NCBI GenBank assembly: GCA_022447545.1
Contig: JAKVBI010000003.1
Location: 139,280 to 194,793 of the forward strand
Direction: 5' to 3'
Length of the DNA stretch: 55,514 nucleotides
Origin: Myxococcota bacterium
GTDB lineage: Bacteria > Myxococcota_A > UBA9160 > SMWR01
Shown piece after piece: positions 25,973 through 34,443 of this stretch. Each line of letters starts with the position of its first letter. The first letter of the stretch is position 1. The notes under the pieces are model-generated. The model made no database searches and had not been told where the DNA came from. It saw only the letters and a list, made by a program, of their open reading frames with translations. Position numbers and translations under genes: made by a program.

Positions 25973-27331
25973 TCAGTACCGAACGTGATCGATCAAGCGA
26001 TCTACCGCTCCACCCCAGGCCCCATGCCACTCCTCCAGAATCACCTCCCCCGGACTCTTCCCCAGCAGAAGTTGCTGATCGATGGGCTCCAGGAAGCAGC
26101 TCTCATCACTCTCGTGGTTGCCCGAATGACCGATTCGACGCAATCCGCCGCGAGCGACCTCTGTCAACTCTCGGGCCAGTTCAAGCACCGGACGCGAGCC
26201 AAAAGTCGCCCCAAGCCCCCGGCGAGCGACGTCCACCCGGGACTGCTCCAGGCTCGCAAACGCGACGCCGGACAACAGCTCCCAAGCGCTGCGCCGCGCC
26301 TCCCCGTCGTAGAGGATCCCCTTCCAGAGCGCTGGCAACGCGCAGGTCATGGGGGCCGAGACGGCATCGGCGCCGCGCACCTCAATGAAACGCTTGAGAC
26401 GGATCTCCGGAAAAACCGTGGTGAGGTGTCTCTCGAAATCCACCAGCCGCGGCGGGCCGAGTTCACCGGGCTCCTCCAACCACTGGCGAAACGTGCGGCC
26501 CCCAGCCGGTTGATAGGTATCCCCCCGGACCGTAAAGAACATCGGGACATCGAGCACCCACTCCACGTACCGCCGGTAGCCGAAATCGGGCTCAAAGACC
26601 ATCTCCAAAAGACCGGTCCTGTCGGGGTCCGTGTCCCGCCAGGTTTCCTGGCGACGCGAGACGAAACCATTGGGCTGCCCGGTGGAAACGGGGGCATTGG
26701 CATAGATGGCAGAAATCACCGGTGAGACCGCCGTGGCGACGCGCATCTTTTCGACCATGTCCGACTCACTGGAGAAGTCGTAGTTGGCCTGAACCGTGGC
26801 GGTGGCGAACATCATTTCGAGGCCGAGCTTTCCCCGCTGGGGCAGATACGTACGCATGATTCGGTAGCGGGCCTTGGGCATGGCGGGCAATTCGGCAACG
26901 GGGTGCAGGGGGTTCATCCCAATTCCCAACCAGATGATTCCCAGGGACTCGGAAACCCGCTGGGTCAGAGCAAGGTGCTCGTGGAGTTCATCGCAGGTTT
27001 CGAAGATCGTCCTCAGCGGCGCTCCCGAGAGCTCCAACTGACCCCCGGGCTCGAGCGTGATACTGGCGGCGTCCTTTTCCAGGGCGATGACGTTTTCGCC
27101 CTCTCGCACCCGTACCCAGTCCCCTTCGTTGGCAATCCCCTCGAGCACCGCCGCGATACCCGCCCCCCCCTCGAATGGAACCGGGTCATGGGTCGCTTCA
27201 GCCAGCCCGATCTTTTCGTGCTCAGTACCCACACGCCATTGCTCGGGGGGCTTTTCACCGGAGCGCAGATACGCGACGAGATCCTCTGGCGACGCGATGG
27301 GCGCGTCGAGATCGGGAGTTCCCCCCTTCAT
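25973..27331 (-). CDS. gshA: Glutamate-cysteine ligase (plant/alphaproteobacterial type)
   Basis: First enzyme of glutathione synthesis. From the ATG at 27331 it is 452 residues, with PIASPEDLVAYL, WRVGTEHEKIG, ITLEPGGQLELSGAP, LGIGMNPLHP and RTGLLEMVFEPDFGYRRYV, which place it in the GCS2 type-3 family rather than the E. coli type. A second ATG at 27364 is in frame but its GAGG is only two bases away; the one before 27331 (GAGG, five-base spacer) is better placed. gshB was not seen in the window. Glutaredoxin at 22124 fits glutathione use. Confidence 0.93.
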   Translation of the reverse strand: MKGGTPDLDAPIASPEDLVAYLRSGEKPPEQWRVGTEHEKIGLAEATHDPVPFEGGAGIAAVLEGIANEGDWVRVREGENVIALEKDAASITLEPGGQLELSGAPLRTIFETCDELHEHLALTQRVSESLGIIWLGIGMNPLHPVAELPAMPKARYRIMRTYLPQRGKLGLEMMFATATVQANYDFSSESDMVEKMRVATAVSPVISAIYANAPVSTGQPNGFVSRRQETWRDTDPDRTGLLEMVFEPDFGYRRYVEWVLDVPMFFTVRGDTYQPAGGRTFRQWLEEPGELGPPRLVDFERHLTTVFPEIRLKRFIEVRGADAVSAPMTCALPALWKGILYDGEARRSAWELLSGVAFASLEQSRVDVARRGLGATFGSRPVLELARELTEVARGGLRRIGHSGNHESDESCFLEPIDQQLLLGKSPGEVILEEWHGAWGGAVDRLIDHVRY

Positions 27332-27380
27332 CTTCGCCTCGGGCAGGGCGACGAGGGTCCGCATGTCCTCGGCGCGAGTT

Positions 27381-27821
27381 TCACGGAGTCGCGGCTTCCT
27401 CGACGAACTTCTCGAGAAACACGATCAGAGCCTCGTCCAATTCGGCTCCCGCTTCGAAGGGAAATGTCAGGCAGGGACCCTCGGTCTTGCCGATACGGAA
27501 GGGGCCCACGAGGGTCACATCACCACGACTCTTGGCGGTGACGATCGCTTTGTAGCGCCCCCGCGTCACGTCGAACTCCACCGAGCGCAGGTGTTTATCG
27601 TCCGTCCGCACCTCACTGAGGGCAACACTCAGATGCGGGGCACCGGCCGCCTCTGCCGCCTGGTGAAACCCATCCAGGGCTCTGGCCACCTGCTCGTGAA
27701 GTGCCTGCGCGCAGGCACTCGCCTCGGCGAGACCCTCACGATGCTCGGCTTCCCGCGCTCCCAGAGACCGCCCCTTCTCGGTCAGACGATCCACCAATGC
27801 GCTTTCGCTGGGTCCCCGCAT
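27381..27821 (-). CDS. Hypothetical protein
   Basis: The 146-residue protein is of unknown family. The first half is a helical, Ala/Glu-rich stretch (GLAEASACAQALHEQVARAL), the second half is probably beta-rich (VEFDVTRGRYKAIVTAKSRG, FRIGKTEGPCLTFPF) and it ends in an acidic helix. No signal peptide or catalytic motif is visible. The start is the first ATG giving MRGPSESALV; the frame is open further upstream but runs into the M23 peptidase gene. It lies between gshA and the M23 gene on the same strand. Confidence 0.65.
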   Translation of the reverse strand: MRGPSESALVDRLTEKGRSLGAREAEHREGLAEASACAQALHEQVARALDGFHQAAEAAGAPHLSVALSEVRTDDKHLRSVEFDVTRGRYKAIVTAKSRGDVTLVGPFRIGKTEGPCLTFPFEAGAELDEALIVFLEKFVEEAATP

Positions 27822-27903
27822 GGGGGAATGCTCGCACACTTCGCCCCCCGCTGCTTTCCCGCCGGACACACTCGGCGGTCGGAATCGATGGGGGACTCTG
27901 GTG

Positions 27904-29235
27904 TCAGAGCGCCTCGTCCACGGCAAACAGTGGCGCCCCAGCCAATTCCGCCAGCAGAATGTCGCGCGTTCCCTCGAACAAGTGAGCGACCTCGTAGGAA
28001 ATGGGCCGCCCCTCGGGTGAGGGGACGCGCATGGGATCCATGTAGCGTCCATGATGGGTCATCCGGAAATCCACGTGCGGCCCTGTCGACAAGCCAGTTG
28101 ATCCCACGTACCCGATGACCTGCTTCTGGTCCACGCGATCCCCCACCTTCTGTCCCTTGGCGAAGCGCGAGAGGTGTGCGTAGTAGGACACGTACCCACC
28201 GGGGTGACGGACCTTGACGAGGTTCCCGAATCCGCCCGCCCAGGCGCGGTAGATAACCGTACCGTCGCCCACCGCCCAAACCGGGCTGTTGGCCGGTGCC
28301 GCGTAGTCGATCCCATAGTGGGGCCGCGTAATCTTCAAAATGGGGTGCAGGCGGGCTGAGGTGTAACGCGAACTGATCCGCCCGTACCGCAGGGGGGCGA
28401 GCAGAAAGCTTCGCTCCACCGATGTGCCGTCGGGTCGGAAGTAGCCACCTCGGCCGGGCTCCTCTTCGAAATAGATGGCCGTGTAGTCACCCACCTGACC
28501 GACGAAGCGCGCCGCCAGGATCTTGCCTGGGCGAATGAAAGTTTCCGATCGGTCCGAATCCACCCGGTAGATCCGCTCATAGAGAATTTTGAACTCATCG
28601 CCCGTGTGGATCGAGCGCGAGAAGTCGACGTCCCAGGCAAAAATATCGGCGAAATCTGTGGCGAGCTGAGGCGAGGCACCGAGGTCCCGAACCGATTCGA
28701 ACAGACTGCGGGACACCACACCGCTCAGGCGAGAGACGCGCGACACCAACTCAGCCTCCTCCCGCTCGGCCCGATAACCATCGGGGCCTCCCACCACCCG
28801 AAAGCCTTCGGTCTCGGATGTGAGATAGCGGAAGCCCACCAATGACCCGGTCTCGTCGAGGGTCACTTCATACCGGTGCCCCGGTTGGGCGCGACGGAAA
28901 TCGAAATGGCCTGACATCGCCGCTGTGATCTGGTGGATCGTTGCGCGGTCGACCCCCTGACTCTTGAGTGCCCTGGCCAGGGTTTGTCCACGTTTCAACT
29001 TCCCGGCGATGACACGCAGGGGGGACGGCGAAGCAACCGACGTGCCCGCGTCCGAGGAGATGGAGCCTCCAGTTGCCTTCGGCTCGAGCACGGGAGAGAC
29101 GGGCAGCAGCTCGGCCGGTTGCGCCAGGGAAACTGCTCGGATGGAGAGCAGCACCACCCCGGACAGCACAGCAACCCCCATGGCCCCACGAAGCTTGCGC
29201 AAAACGTTGCCAACGCGAACTGCCCGCTGTTGCAT
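27904..29235 (-). CDS. Csd3/YebA-like M23 family metallopeptidase
   Basis: Envelope protein of 443 residues with an N-terminal membrane anchor or signal (VAVLSGVVLLSIRAVSLA), an OapA/Csd3-like domain (about 74-140: GKLKRGQTLARALKSQGV, GFRYLTSETEGF), a second Csd3-like domain, and a C-terminal LytM domain. Metal-site residues are H306 and D310 (PHYGIDYAAP) and H354 (YYAHLSRF). The usual GPHLHF motif reads GPHVDF, so the ligand His is Asp389. Family members are DD-endopeptidases that cut peptidoglycan crosslinks. The ATG has AGGAG six bases upstream. The zinc-ligand change leaves activity uncertain. Confidence 0.9.
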   Translation of the reverse strand: MQQRAVRVGNVLRKLRGAMGVAVLSGVVLLSIRAVSLAQPAELLPVSPVLEPKATGGSISSDAGTSVASPSPLRVIAGKLKRGQTLARALKSQGVDRATIHQITAAMSGHFDFRRAQPGHRYEVTLDETGSLVGFRYLTSETEGFRVVGGPDGYRAEREEAELVSRVSRLSGVVSRSLFESVRDLGASPQLATDFADIFAWDVDFSRSIHTGDEFKILYERIYRVDSDRSETFIRPGKILAARFVGQVGDYTAIYFEEEPGRGGYFRPDGTSVERSFLLAPLRYGRISSRYTSARLHPILKITRPHYGIDYAAPANSPVWAVGDGTVIYRAWAGGFGNLVKVRHPGGYVSYYAHLSRFAKGQKVGDRVDQKQVIGYVGSTGLSTGPHVDFRMTHHGRYMDPMRVPSPEGRPISYEVAHLFEGTRDILLAELAGAPLFAVDEAL

Positions 29236-29424
29236 GGAAGACTCCTACGGCGGCCCCTGACCGTCTGTTGGCGAATGGGCATTTGGGGGGGAGCGGAATA
29301 GGTAGCCTGCACCGTGGAGGCGCGCACTCTCTCGGAACCCCGACACCCTTGGAGCCTGCAGATTTTCCCAGGTCCGGGTGGTTTTCACATCGACGCCGCC
29401 GGGTTCTCCCCTTGGGGTGATGCC

Positions 29425-29958
29425 TCAGGCGCTGCGATGCAGGACCTGCATCCAATCACCGAAGCCGTGACGCCGCCAGAATGCTTGGCCCTCGGAATTT
29501 CGGGCGGACACTCGGACCTCGATCCGCGAGATGCCGCGTGCCTCCACCCACCCACGGGCCGCCGCGAGCAGAGTGCTGCCCAGACCCGCTCGGCGTCGAT
29601 CCGATCGAACCACGAGGTCCGTCACTTCGGCTCGCTCGACTTCCAGATGAATCGGCGGCGCCCGATCGATTCGAACCATGCACAGCCCCGCCAGACCCCC
29701 CGAGTTGGGGAATTCTTTCGACGCGGCCTCATCCCAGACGAAGCACGCCGCGTCCCGATCTCCCAGTTGAGCGGACAACAGGGCACGCACCTCGTGCTCG
29801 GCACCCGGGCGAAGCGCGAAGCTGGGATCAAGGGGTTCGTGGTGATGGGCCAGCAGCATCCACAACGCGGTGAGTTGCTCGAGGTCACCGGGCCCAGCCG
29901 CGCGAACCCCCCCTGGAACGGCAGGGCTGTGGGAACTCCCGGTGGGCTTGGAACTCAC
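29425..29958 (-). CDS. GNAT-family N-acetyltransferase
   Basis: The 177-residue protein has the GNAT fold. After VRAAGPGDLEQLTALW, the acetyl-CoA site VTDLVVRSDRRRAGLGSTLL (R-R-x-G-x-G) and the C-terminal SEGQAFWRRHGF are clear. The GTG at 29958 overlaps the stop of the upstream secreted-protein gene (GTGA), so it is coupled to it. The substrate is unknown. Confidence 0.88.
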   Translation of the reverse strand: MSSKPTGSSHSPAVPGGVRAAGPGDLEQLTALWMLLAHHHEPLDPSFALRPGAEHEVRALLSAQLGDRDAACFVWDEAASKEFPNSGGLAGLCMVRIDRAPPIHLEVERAEVTDLVVRSDRRRAGLGSTLLAAARGWVEARGISRIEVRVSARNSEGQAFWRRHGFGDWMQVLHRSA

Positions 29959-30704
29959 GGGGCCTCGGGAGATTCGCCAGGAATCGGGATGCCGGCCTCG
30001 CGCTGCAAGTCGCGCTGGGTCTTCTTGCTCGACAGCGCCTGGAGGGGCCCGGCGCGCATCATCCGAAAGGTTCCGCGGCGTGTGCCGTCGCGCACGAAAC
30101 TGCCCCGCAGGCGATTGCCACTGGGCATCACCTCGGTGGTCGTATAGCGGGTGACCCCCTCGAGAGAGTCCGAACGTCCCGACCCCATGATGTCTCGGCG
30201 TGTAAAGGTCGGCTCCGAGGGCAGGTTGTCGATGCTCCAATGTTCCGTATAGCTCACGACACTTGCCGAACTCGGGCGCGCCCGGTGGCGGGTCGCCCAG
30301 CCTTTGGAATCGGATCCGCGCAGGGTCTTGGTCTTCGACCCGCGGTCGTTGACCTGCAATCCATCTCGGATGTCTGCTCGCTGCGATTCGTTGGGCTCCC
30401 AGAAATGCAGAACACGGGCATACTGCCCGGTCCCCCGCCGCTCAAAACGGCCCTCCTCGTCATCGAATACGACGATGGGGTACTCACGCCATTTGAGCCG
30501 GCTACCCGAACGTTCGAGCACCCAGATCTTGTCCTCCCAGCGTTCCTGTTCCGGGTTGGGACTGTTGTCGTCGAGGTAGTGGACAATCACGTACCACGTG
30601 CCCTCGATGTCGACCTGACCTTCCGCGGCGGCGGACCGCGAAAGTCCCCAAGTCACGGCGAGAACCGACCCTGCAGCCAGCAGGGTGGCGAAGCCCCGCC
30701 GCAT
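29955..30704 (-). CDS. Secreted hypothetical protein
   Basis: The 249-residue protein has a clear signal peptide (MRRGFATLLAAGSVLAVTWG, cleavage probably after AAAEG). The mature part is charged and probably beta-rich, containing IEGTWYVIVHYLDD, WEDKIWVLERSG, EYPIVVFDDEEGRFERRG and VTRYTTTEVMPSGNRLRGSF. The repeated strand pattern resembles a lipocalin/avidin-like barrel, but I cannot assign a family. The ATG shares its A with the thyX stop (TGATG) and has an AGGA in the thyX tail. Periplasmic location is inferred from the signal peptide. Confidence 0.75.
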   Translation of the reverse strand: MRRGFATLLAAGSVLAVTWGLSRSAAAEGQVDIEGTWYVIVHYLDDNSPNPEQERWEDKIWVLERSGSRLKWREYPIVVFDDEEGRFERRGTGQYARVLHFWEPNESQRADIRDGLQVNDRGSKTKTLRGSDSKGWATRHRARPSSASVVSYTEHWSIDNLPSEPTFTRRDIMGSGRSDSLEGVTRYTTTEVMPSGNRLRGSFVRDGTRRGTFRMMRAGPLQALSSKKTQRDLQREAGIPIPGESPEAP

Positions 30705-32251
30705 CAGATCTTCCTCGAGATTTCCGGGAAGCTCCTCCAAACCGGCACGCCGCAGAAATGTGTACCTTCGGTACAGCGCGGCTTGACGAGACCTGTCCTG
30801 ACGAAGCAGGGCGGACCGACATGATCCATCAACTCGGGGTGGACGGCACTGACCTGCTCGATCTCTTCCATGGACGCCTGCCAGATTTCCGTCTGGGCGT
30901 TCAGGCAGGTCCGCATCGTCCACTTGTGCAGCAGATCCAGCAGACTGCCGGATTCCTCGAAGCGAATCGCCAGGGCGTTGGGCAGCACGTAGACGGCGAG
31001 TTCCGGTTCCACACCCAGGTCCAGCAACCGCTTGCGTGCATCCCAGGCCTCCTCGACCTCCGCCTGAAACAACGCGTGGCAAACGGGATCATTCCGAATC
31101 AGTTCGGGTTCCAGGACGTCGGGATAGTCGGGCACGGTGCGAGACAACAGGGGTCTCGACCCCGGCACCATCCGGTGCCTCTGGTCCTGGGAATCCGCGG
31201 TGTGGGAGAGTTTCTTGCGGAAGGTGTAGTGGGCGTGGGCCAACGTGCGCATGAGGGGCGCGTGGGTGGCAACGTTCAGTTTCTCCAGGCGGTAGGGGTT
31301 GTGGGCCGGATCGAGTACCAGGGCGATGGCTTCGTCATCGTCGAGGTTCGAACGGCCGAGCACATTGCGCACGGCGCTTGCCAGCACCGACGGTGCGTTG
31401 GCGCCGTAATCGACCAGGCGAGAGACCCTCCCATCGAGAGACTTGTCGAAGTTTTCGATGGCGACCGGATCACCGATTCCGGGCGGTGCGAGCCATGACT
31501 CCACGACCTCTTCGCTACCGAGAGGCTCGTCGCCAATCCGCCGAAAGAAGTCCGGGTCGATGGCCTCCACACATGCGACCATTCGTCCCACGACATCCAC
31601 GGCTTCCTGAGGAACATCGCCCACACGAGCCATGCGCCACAGACGGTGAAGGACGAGTCCCGAGACTGTGTAGACCATCGCGGTATGGCAGGCGATGGGG
31701 ATGACGTAGCGCGCGGTCTCGATGGCTTTCTTTTCGGCCTCGCGTGCCACGTTCTTCCCAAAGGCCTTGTTGCTCCGGTCCTTCAGGCGCCACAGGTCCG
31801 AGAGGATCGACTCCGTGATCGGCTTGAGCCGATCCGTCAGTTGTGCGTAGATCCGCCAGCTTCGCTCCACCGATTGCTCGTAGAGACGTCGAGCCTCTCC
31901 CTCCAGGGAGGGGGGAACATGGGCCGCAACTTCGTTCAAGCGCACGTAACGCTGACTCTGCTGCTCGGTGTTGTAGAACGGAGAGGCGTGCAAAAAAGAC
32001 CAGACGAACTGACGGGAGATCCCCGACAACGCGAACTCGAAGGTGGCGTGCTGGTAGACGGTGTGGTGACCGCCATCAAATGTCAGCGGCCCGATGCTGG
32101 CGCGCTGGCGTTCTGTAATCTCATCGGGAGCCACGACGCGGGGGGAGTAACAGGTGCGGGCAGCCGAGATTGCACCGTCATAGGCGCGGTCGGGACCATT
32201 ACGCAACTCGACCTTCGGACCGGCGTCGATCACCGTCACTGCTGCCCCCAT
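30704..32251 (-). CDS. thyX: Tandem-domain ThyX-like FAD-dependent thymidylate synthase
   Basis: Two ThyX-like domains lie in one 515-residue protein; classical ThyX is 220-260 residues and tetrameric. The N-terminal copy keeps AARTCYSP, YQHATFEFALSGISRQ, YNTEQQSQRYV and ARYVIPIACHTAM, but the RHR of the signature is replaced (SFLHAS). The C-terminal copy has AHAHYTFRKKLSH and QRHRMVPGSRP (RHR 358-360), then AVYVLPNALA and RTCLNAQTEIW. Active-site elements therefore appear split between copies. A Cys-containing tail (C482, C493, C500) follows. The start chosen is the ATG giving MGAAVTVIDAGP. Downstream genes are coupled. Confidence 0.87.
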   Translation of the reverse strand: MGAAVTVIDAGPKVELRNGPDRAYDGAISAARTCYSPRVVAPDEITERQRASIGPLTFDGGHHTVYQHATFEFALSGISRQFVWSFLHASPFYNTEQQSQRYVRLNEVAAHVPPSLEGEARRLYEQSVERSWRIYAQLTDRLKPITESILSDLWRLKDRSNKAFGKNVAREAEKKAIETARYVIPIACHTAMVYTVSGLVLHRLWRMARVGDVPQEAVDVVGRMVACVEAIDPDFFRRIGDEPLGSEEVVESWLAPPGIGDPVAIENFDKSLDGRVSRLVDYGANAPSVLASAVRNVLGRSNLDDDEAIALVLDPAHNPYRLEKLNVATHAPLMRTLAHAHYTFRKKLSHTADSQDQRHRMVPGSRPLLSRTVPDYPDVLEPELIRNDPVCHALFQAEVEEAWDARKRLLDLGVEPELAVYVLPNALAIRFEESGSLLDLLHKWTMRTCLNAQTEIWQASMEEIEQVSAVHPELMDHVGPPCFVRTGLVKPRCTEGTHFCGVPVWRSFPEISRKI

Positions 32252-32487
32252 TCCCAGCTCACGCAACCAGTCAACCCACCCCACTCTTCGCCAGCTGGCG
32301 CGTCGAGGGGGGCTTTGCGCCGCGCGGTAGGCATCCCTGGCCTCGCCCGCAACGAACTCCCCCCGGAACATACCCGGTTTCCTACAATGGTTCCTCGGCA
32401 GGCCGTTGCCAGGGCAGCGGCGCCAACTGAGTAATCGAGTTGACGGGAGCGCCACGGACACCGCGTTCCCGGGATGCAGAAGCTGAT

Positions 32488-34401
32488 ATGTCCGTGTTGT
32501 GGATCATCCACCGAGACCCGAGCCTTCGGGCCGCCCTCGCACGACTGGCCCGAGCCAGCGAGGACACCATTCTCGGCAGCCCCTTGGACCCGATCTTCGA
32601 TGCCGCCCCGCCAGGCGACGTCGTGCTGCTGGGTCTGGCCGAACTCGAAGGGTCCTTCGAGCCGGAACTCGAATTCGTCCACCGCGCTCGCCAGCGCCTG
32701 AAAGGAGCCCGCTGGGTCCTGCTCCCCGAAGCGGCGGATGCCGCCCGGGCTCAAACCCTGTTCGACACCCTCGACGCAGAAATCCTGATCCATCCCGTGG
32801 ATTCCCCCTGGCTTCAAGCGAGCGTGAAATCGGCGCTGGAGCCACGGAAGCCCCCCCTCGCAAGTCTTTCCCAGCGGGTCATGCGCGACCGACTCCGGGA
32901 ACGCTTCGGACGCTGGTTCCAGGGCCGAGAAACGCCGGAATTATTGCGGGCCCTCGACCCGCGGCTCGGCGACATCCCCGTCTGCGTTCAGGGCGAACCC
33001 GGAACCGGCCGGGGCCTGTGGGTCCGCTACCTCCATGACCAGCTGGCCAATGCCCGGGGGCCACTCGTCCGGATGGTCTGCCGAAGCGACTCCACACCGG
33101 ACTCGCTTCTCGCCTCCCTGGGGGCAGGCCCGCACCCTGCGCAGGACACCCCCACCTGCTGGCTCGACGAGGTTCAGGCTCTGCCCCGGGAACTCCAGGA
33201 CGAGGTGCTGAGTTGGATCGAGCTGGGACTCCCCACGGGTACCCACGCGGGCCGCCCGTTGCGTTGGGCCGCAACCACCCGGGAAACCACAGACTCCGAC
33301 GGCAGCCTGGAGCCCGCCCTGCGCCTGGCTCTGGGGGGGCAATGGATTCGGCTCGCGCCCTTGCGCGACGACCGTGAGTCGATTCTGCCCTTTGCACAGC
33401 GGACCGCACAGCACTGGTGCGAGGCCCGGCAACTGCCGAGCCCAGAGTTCAGCTCCGACGCCTGCGCGGCCCTGGAAAATCATGCCTGGCCCGGCAACCA
33501 CCGACAGCTCGAGGCCGTGGTCACACACTCCCTGGTGGCTCGTTCCGGCGGCCTCCTGGCCGATGGTCTTCTGACGGCAGCGGACCTGCGCCTGAACGGC
33601 GAGCCCTTCGTCCCGACCCGCGGGCCGAGGAGGGCCGAGGCAGTGCCCATCGTGGGCGAATCGGTGGTGCCCCTACCCCGCGAAGGCGAGGGCGTGATCG
33701 ACCTGGCCGCGCTCATCGAAGATGGCGCCGCCGAGCCCCTGGAGCCGGCGGCCAACGCCCCCCCCGAGCCACTGCCCCTGGGGGCACTCGCCGACGCCCT
33801 GGCTCACGAGATCCGCAACCCCCTTTCCTCGATCCGCACCTTCACTCAGCTCCTCCCTCAGCGTTTCGAAGACGCGGATTTCCGCGCCCGGTTCGAAGAC
33901 CTCGTGGGTCGCGATGTCGACCGGATTCTGGATGTCGTCGAGCGCATCGACCGCCTCGCACGCTGGGAGTTGGATGGCCGCACCCCGGTCGACGCGGCGA
34001 CGTTGGTGGGTCGAATCGTCGAGGAACGCCGGGAGGAGACCCAACGACGTCGGCTCGAGTGGCTCCTGGAGATCGATGGCGACCACCCCCTTGCCCTCGG
34101 GAACGAGCCGCCCCTGCGCTTCGCACTCGAGTGCCTGATCGACGAGGGCATGGGCCTGGTTCCCGACGGCAGTCGCCTGTTCCTGGCCTCCCACTATCAC
34201 CCGACGGGTCTGTCCGGCGGTCCCTCCCTCCGGATCCTCATGCGATGCGGTGACGAAGGGCCCACACCCGTGGCTACGGCCAATCACTCCTTGTCCCTGG
34301 CGCTCGCCCAGTGGGTGGTGAGGGCGGGTGGAGGTGCATTCACTCTCGACGCCGCGAGCCAGACGGGAATCTTGATGGTCGTGGATCTGCCCGCCCCCTG
34401 A
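32488..34401 (+). CDS. Receiver-like/AAA+/histidine kinase fusion with degenerate ATP sites
   Basis: The 637-residue protein has three parts. Residues 1 to about 120 look like a receiver fold without the phosphorylation Asp pattern. About 135-360 is a sigma-54-activator-type AAA+ domain: GEPGTGRGLW in place of Walker A (Lys replaced by Arg/Gly), WLDEVQALP (Walker B), LRWAATTRE, LAPLRDDRESI and HAWPGNHRQLE, with no GAFTGA loop. From about 430 is a histidine kinase dimerisation helix with LADALAHEIRNPLSSIRTF (His440), then a CA domain lacking a normal N box and DxGxG. The ATG at 32488 begins MSVLWIIHRD. It lies 42 bases before an NtrC-type regulator gene, its likely partner. Confidence 0.85.
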   Translation: MSVLWIIHRDPSLRAALARLARASEDTILGSPLDPIFDAAPPGDVVLLGLAELEGSFEPELEFVHRARQRLKGARWVLLPEAADAARAQTLFDTLDAEILIHPVDSPWLQASVKSALEPRKPPLASLSQRVMRDRLRERFGRWFQGRETPELLRALDPRLGDIPVCVQGEPGTGRGLWVRYLHDQLANARGPLVRMVCRSDSTPDSLLASLGAGPHPAQDTPTCWLDEVQALPRELQDEVLSWIELGLPTGTHAGRPLRWAATTRETTDSDGSLEPALRLALGGQWIRLAPLRDDRESILPFAQRTAQHWCEARQLPSPEFSSDACAALENHAWPGNHRQLEAVVTHSLVARSGGLLADGLLTAADLRLNGEPFVPTRGPRRAEAVPIVGESVVPLPREGEGVIDLAALIEDGAAEPLEPAANAPPEPLPLGALADALAHEIRNPLSSIRTFTQLLPQRFEDADFRARFEDLVGRDVDRILDVVERIDRLARWELDGRTPVDAATLVGRIVEERREETQRRRLEWLLEIDGDHPLALGNEPPLRFALECLIDEGMGLVPDGSRLFLASHYHPTGLSGGPSLRILMRCGDEGPTPVATANHSLSLALAQWVVRAGGGAFTLDAASQTGILMVVDLPAP

Positions 34402-34443
34402 CCGGTGACCGACCCAAAGGGGTCTTCGCTACGCTTGACCCCG

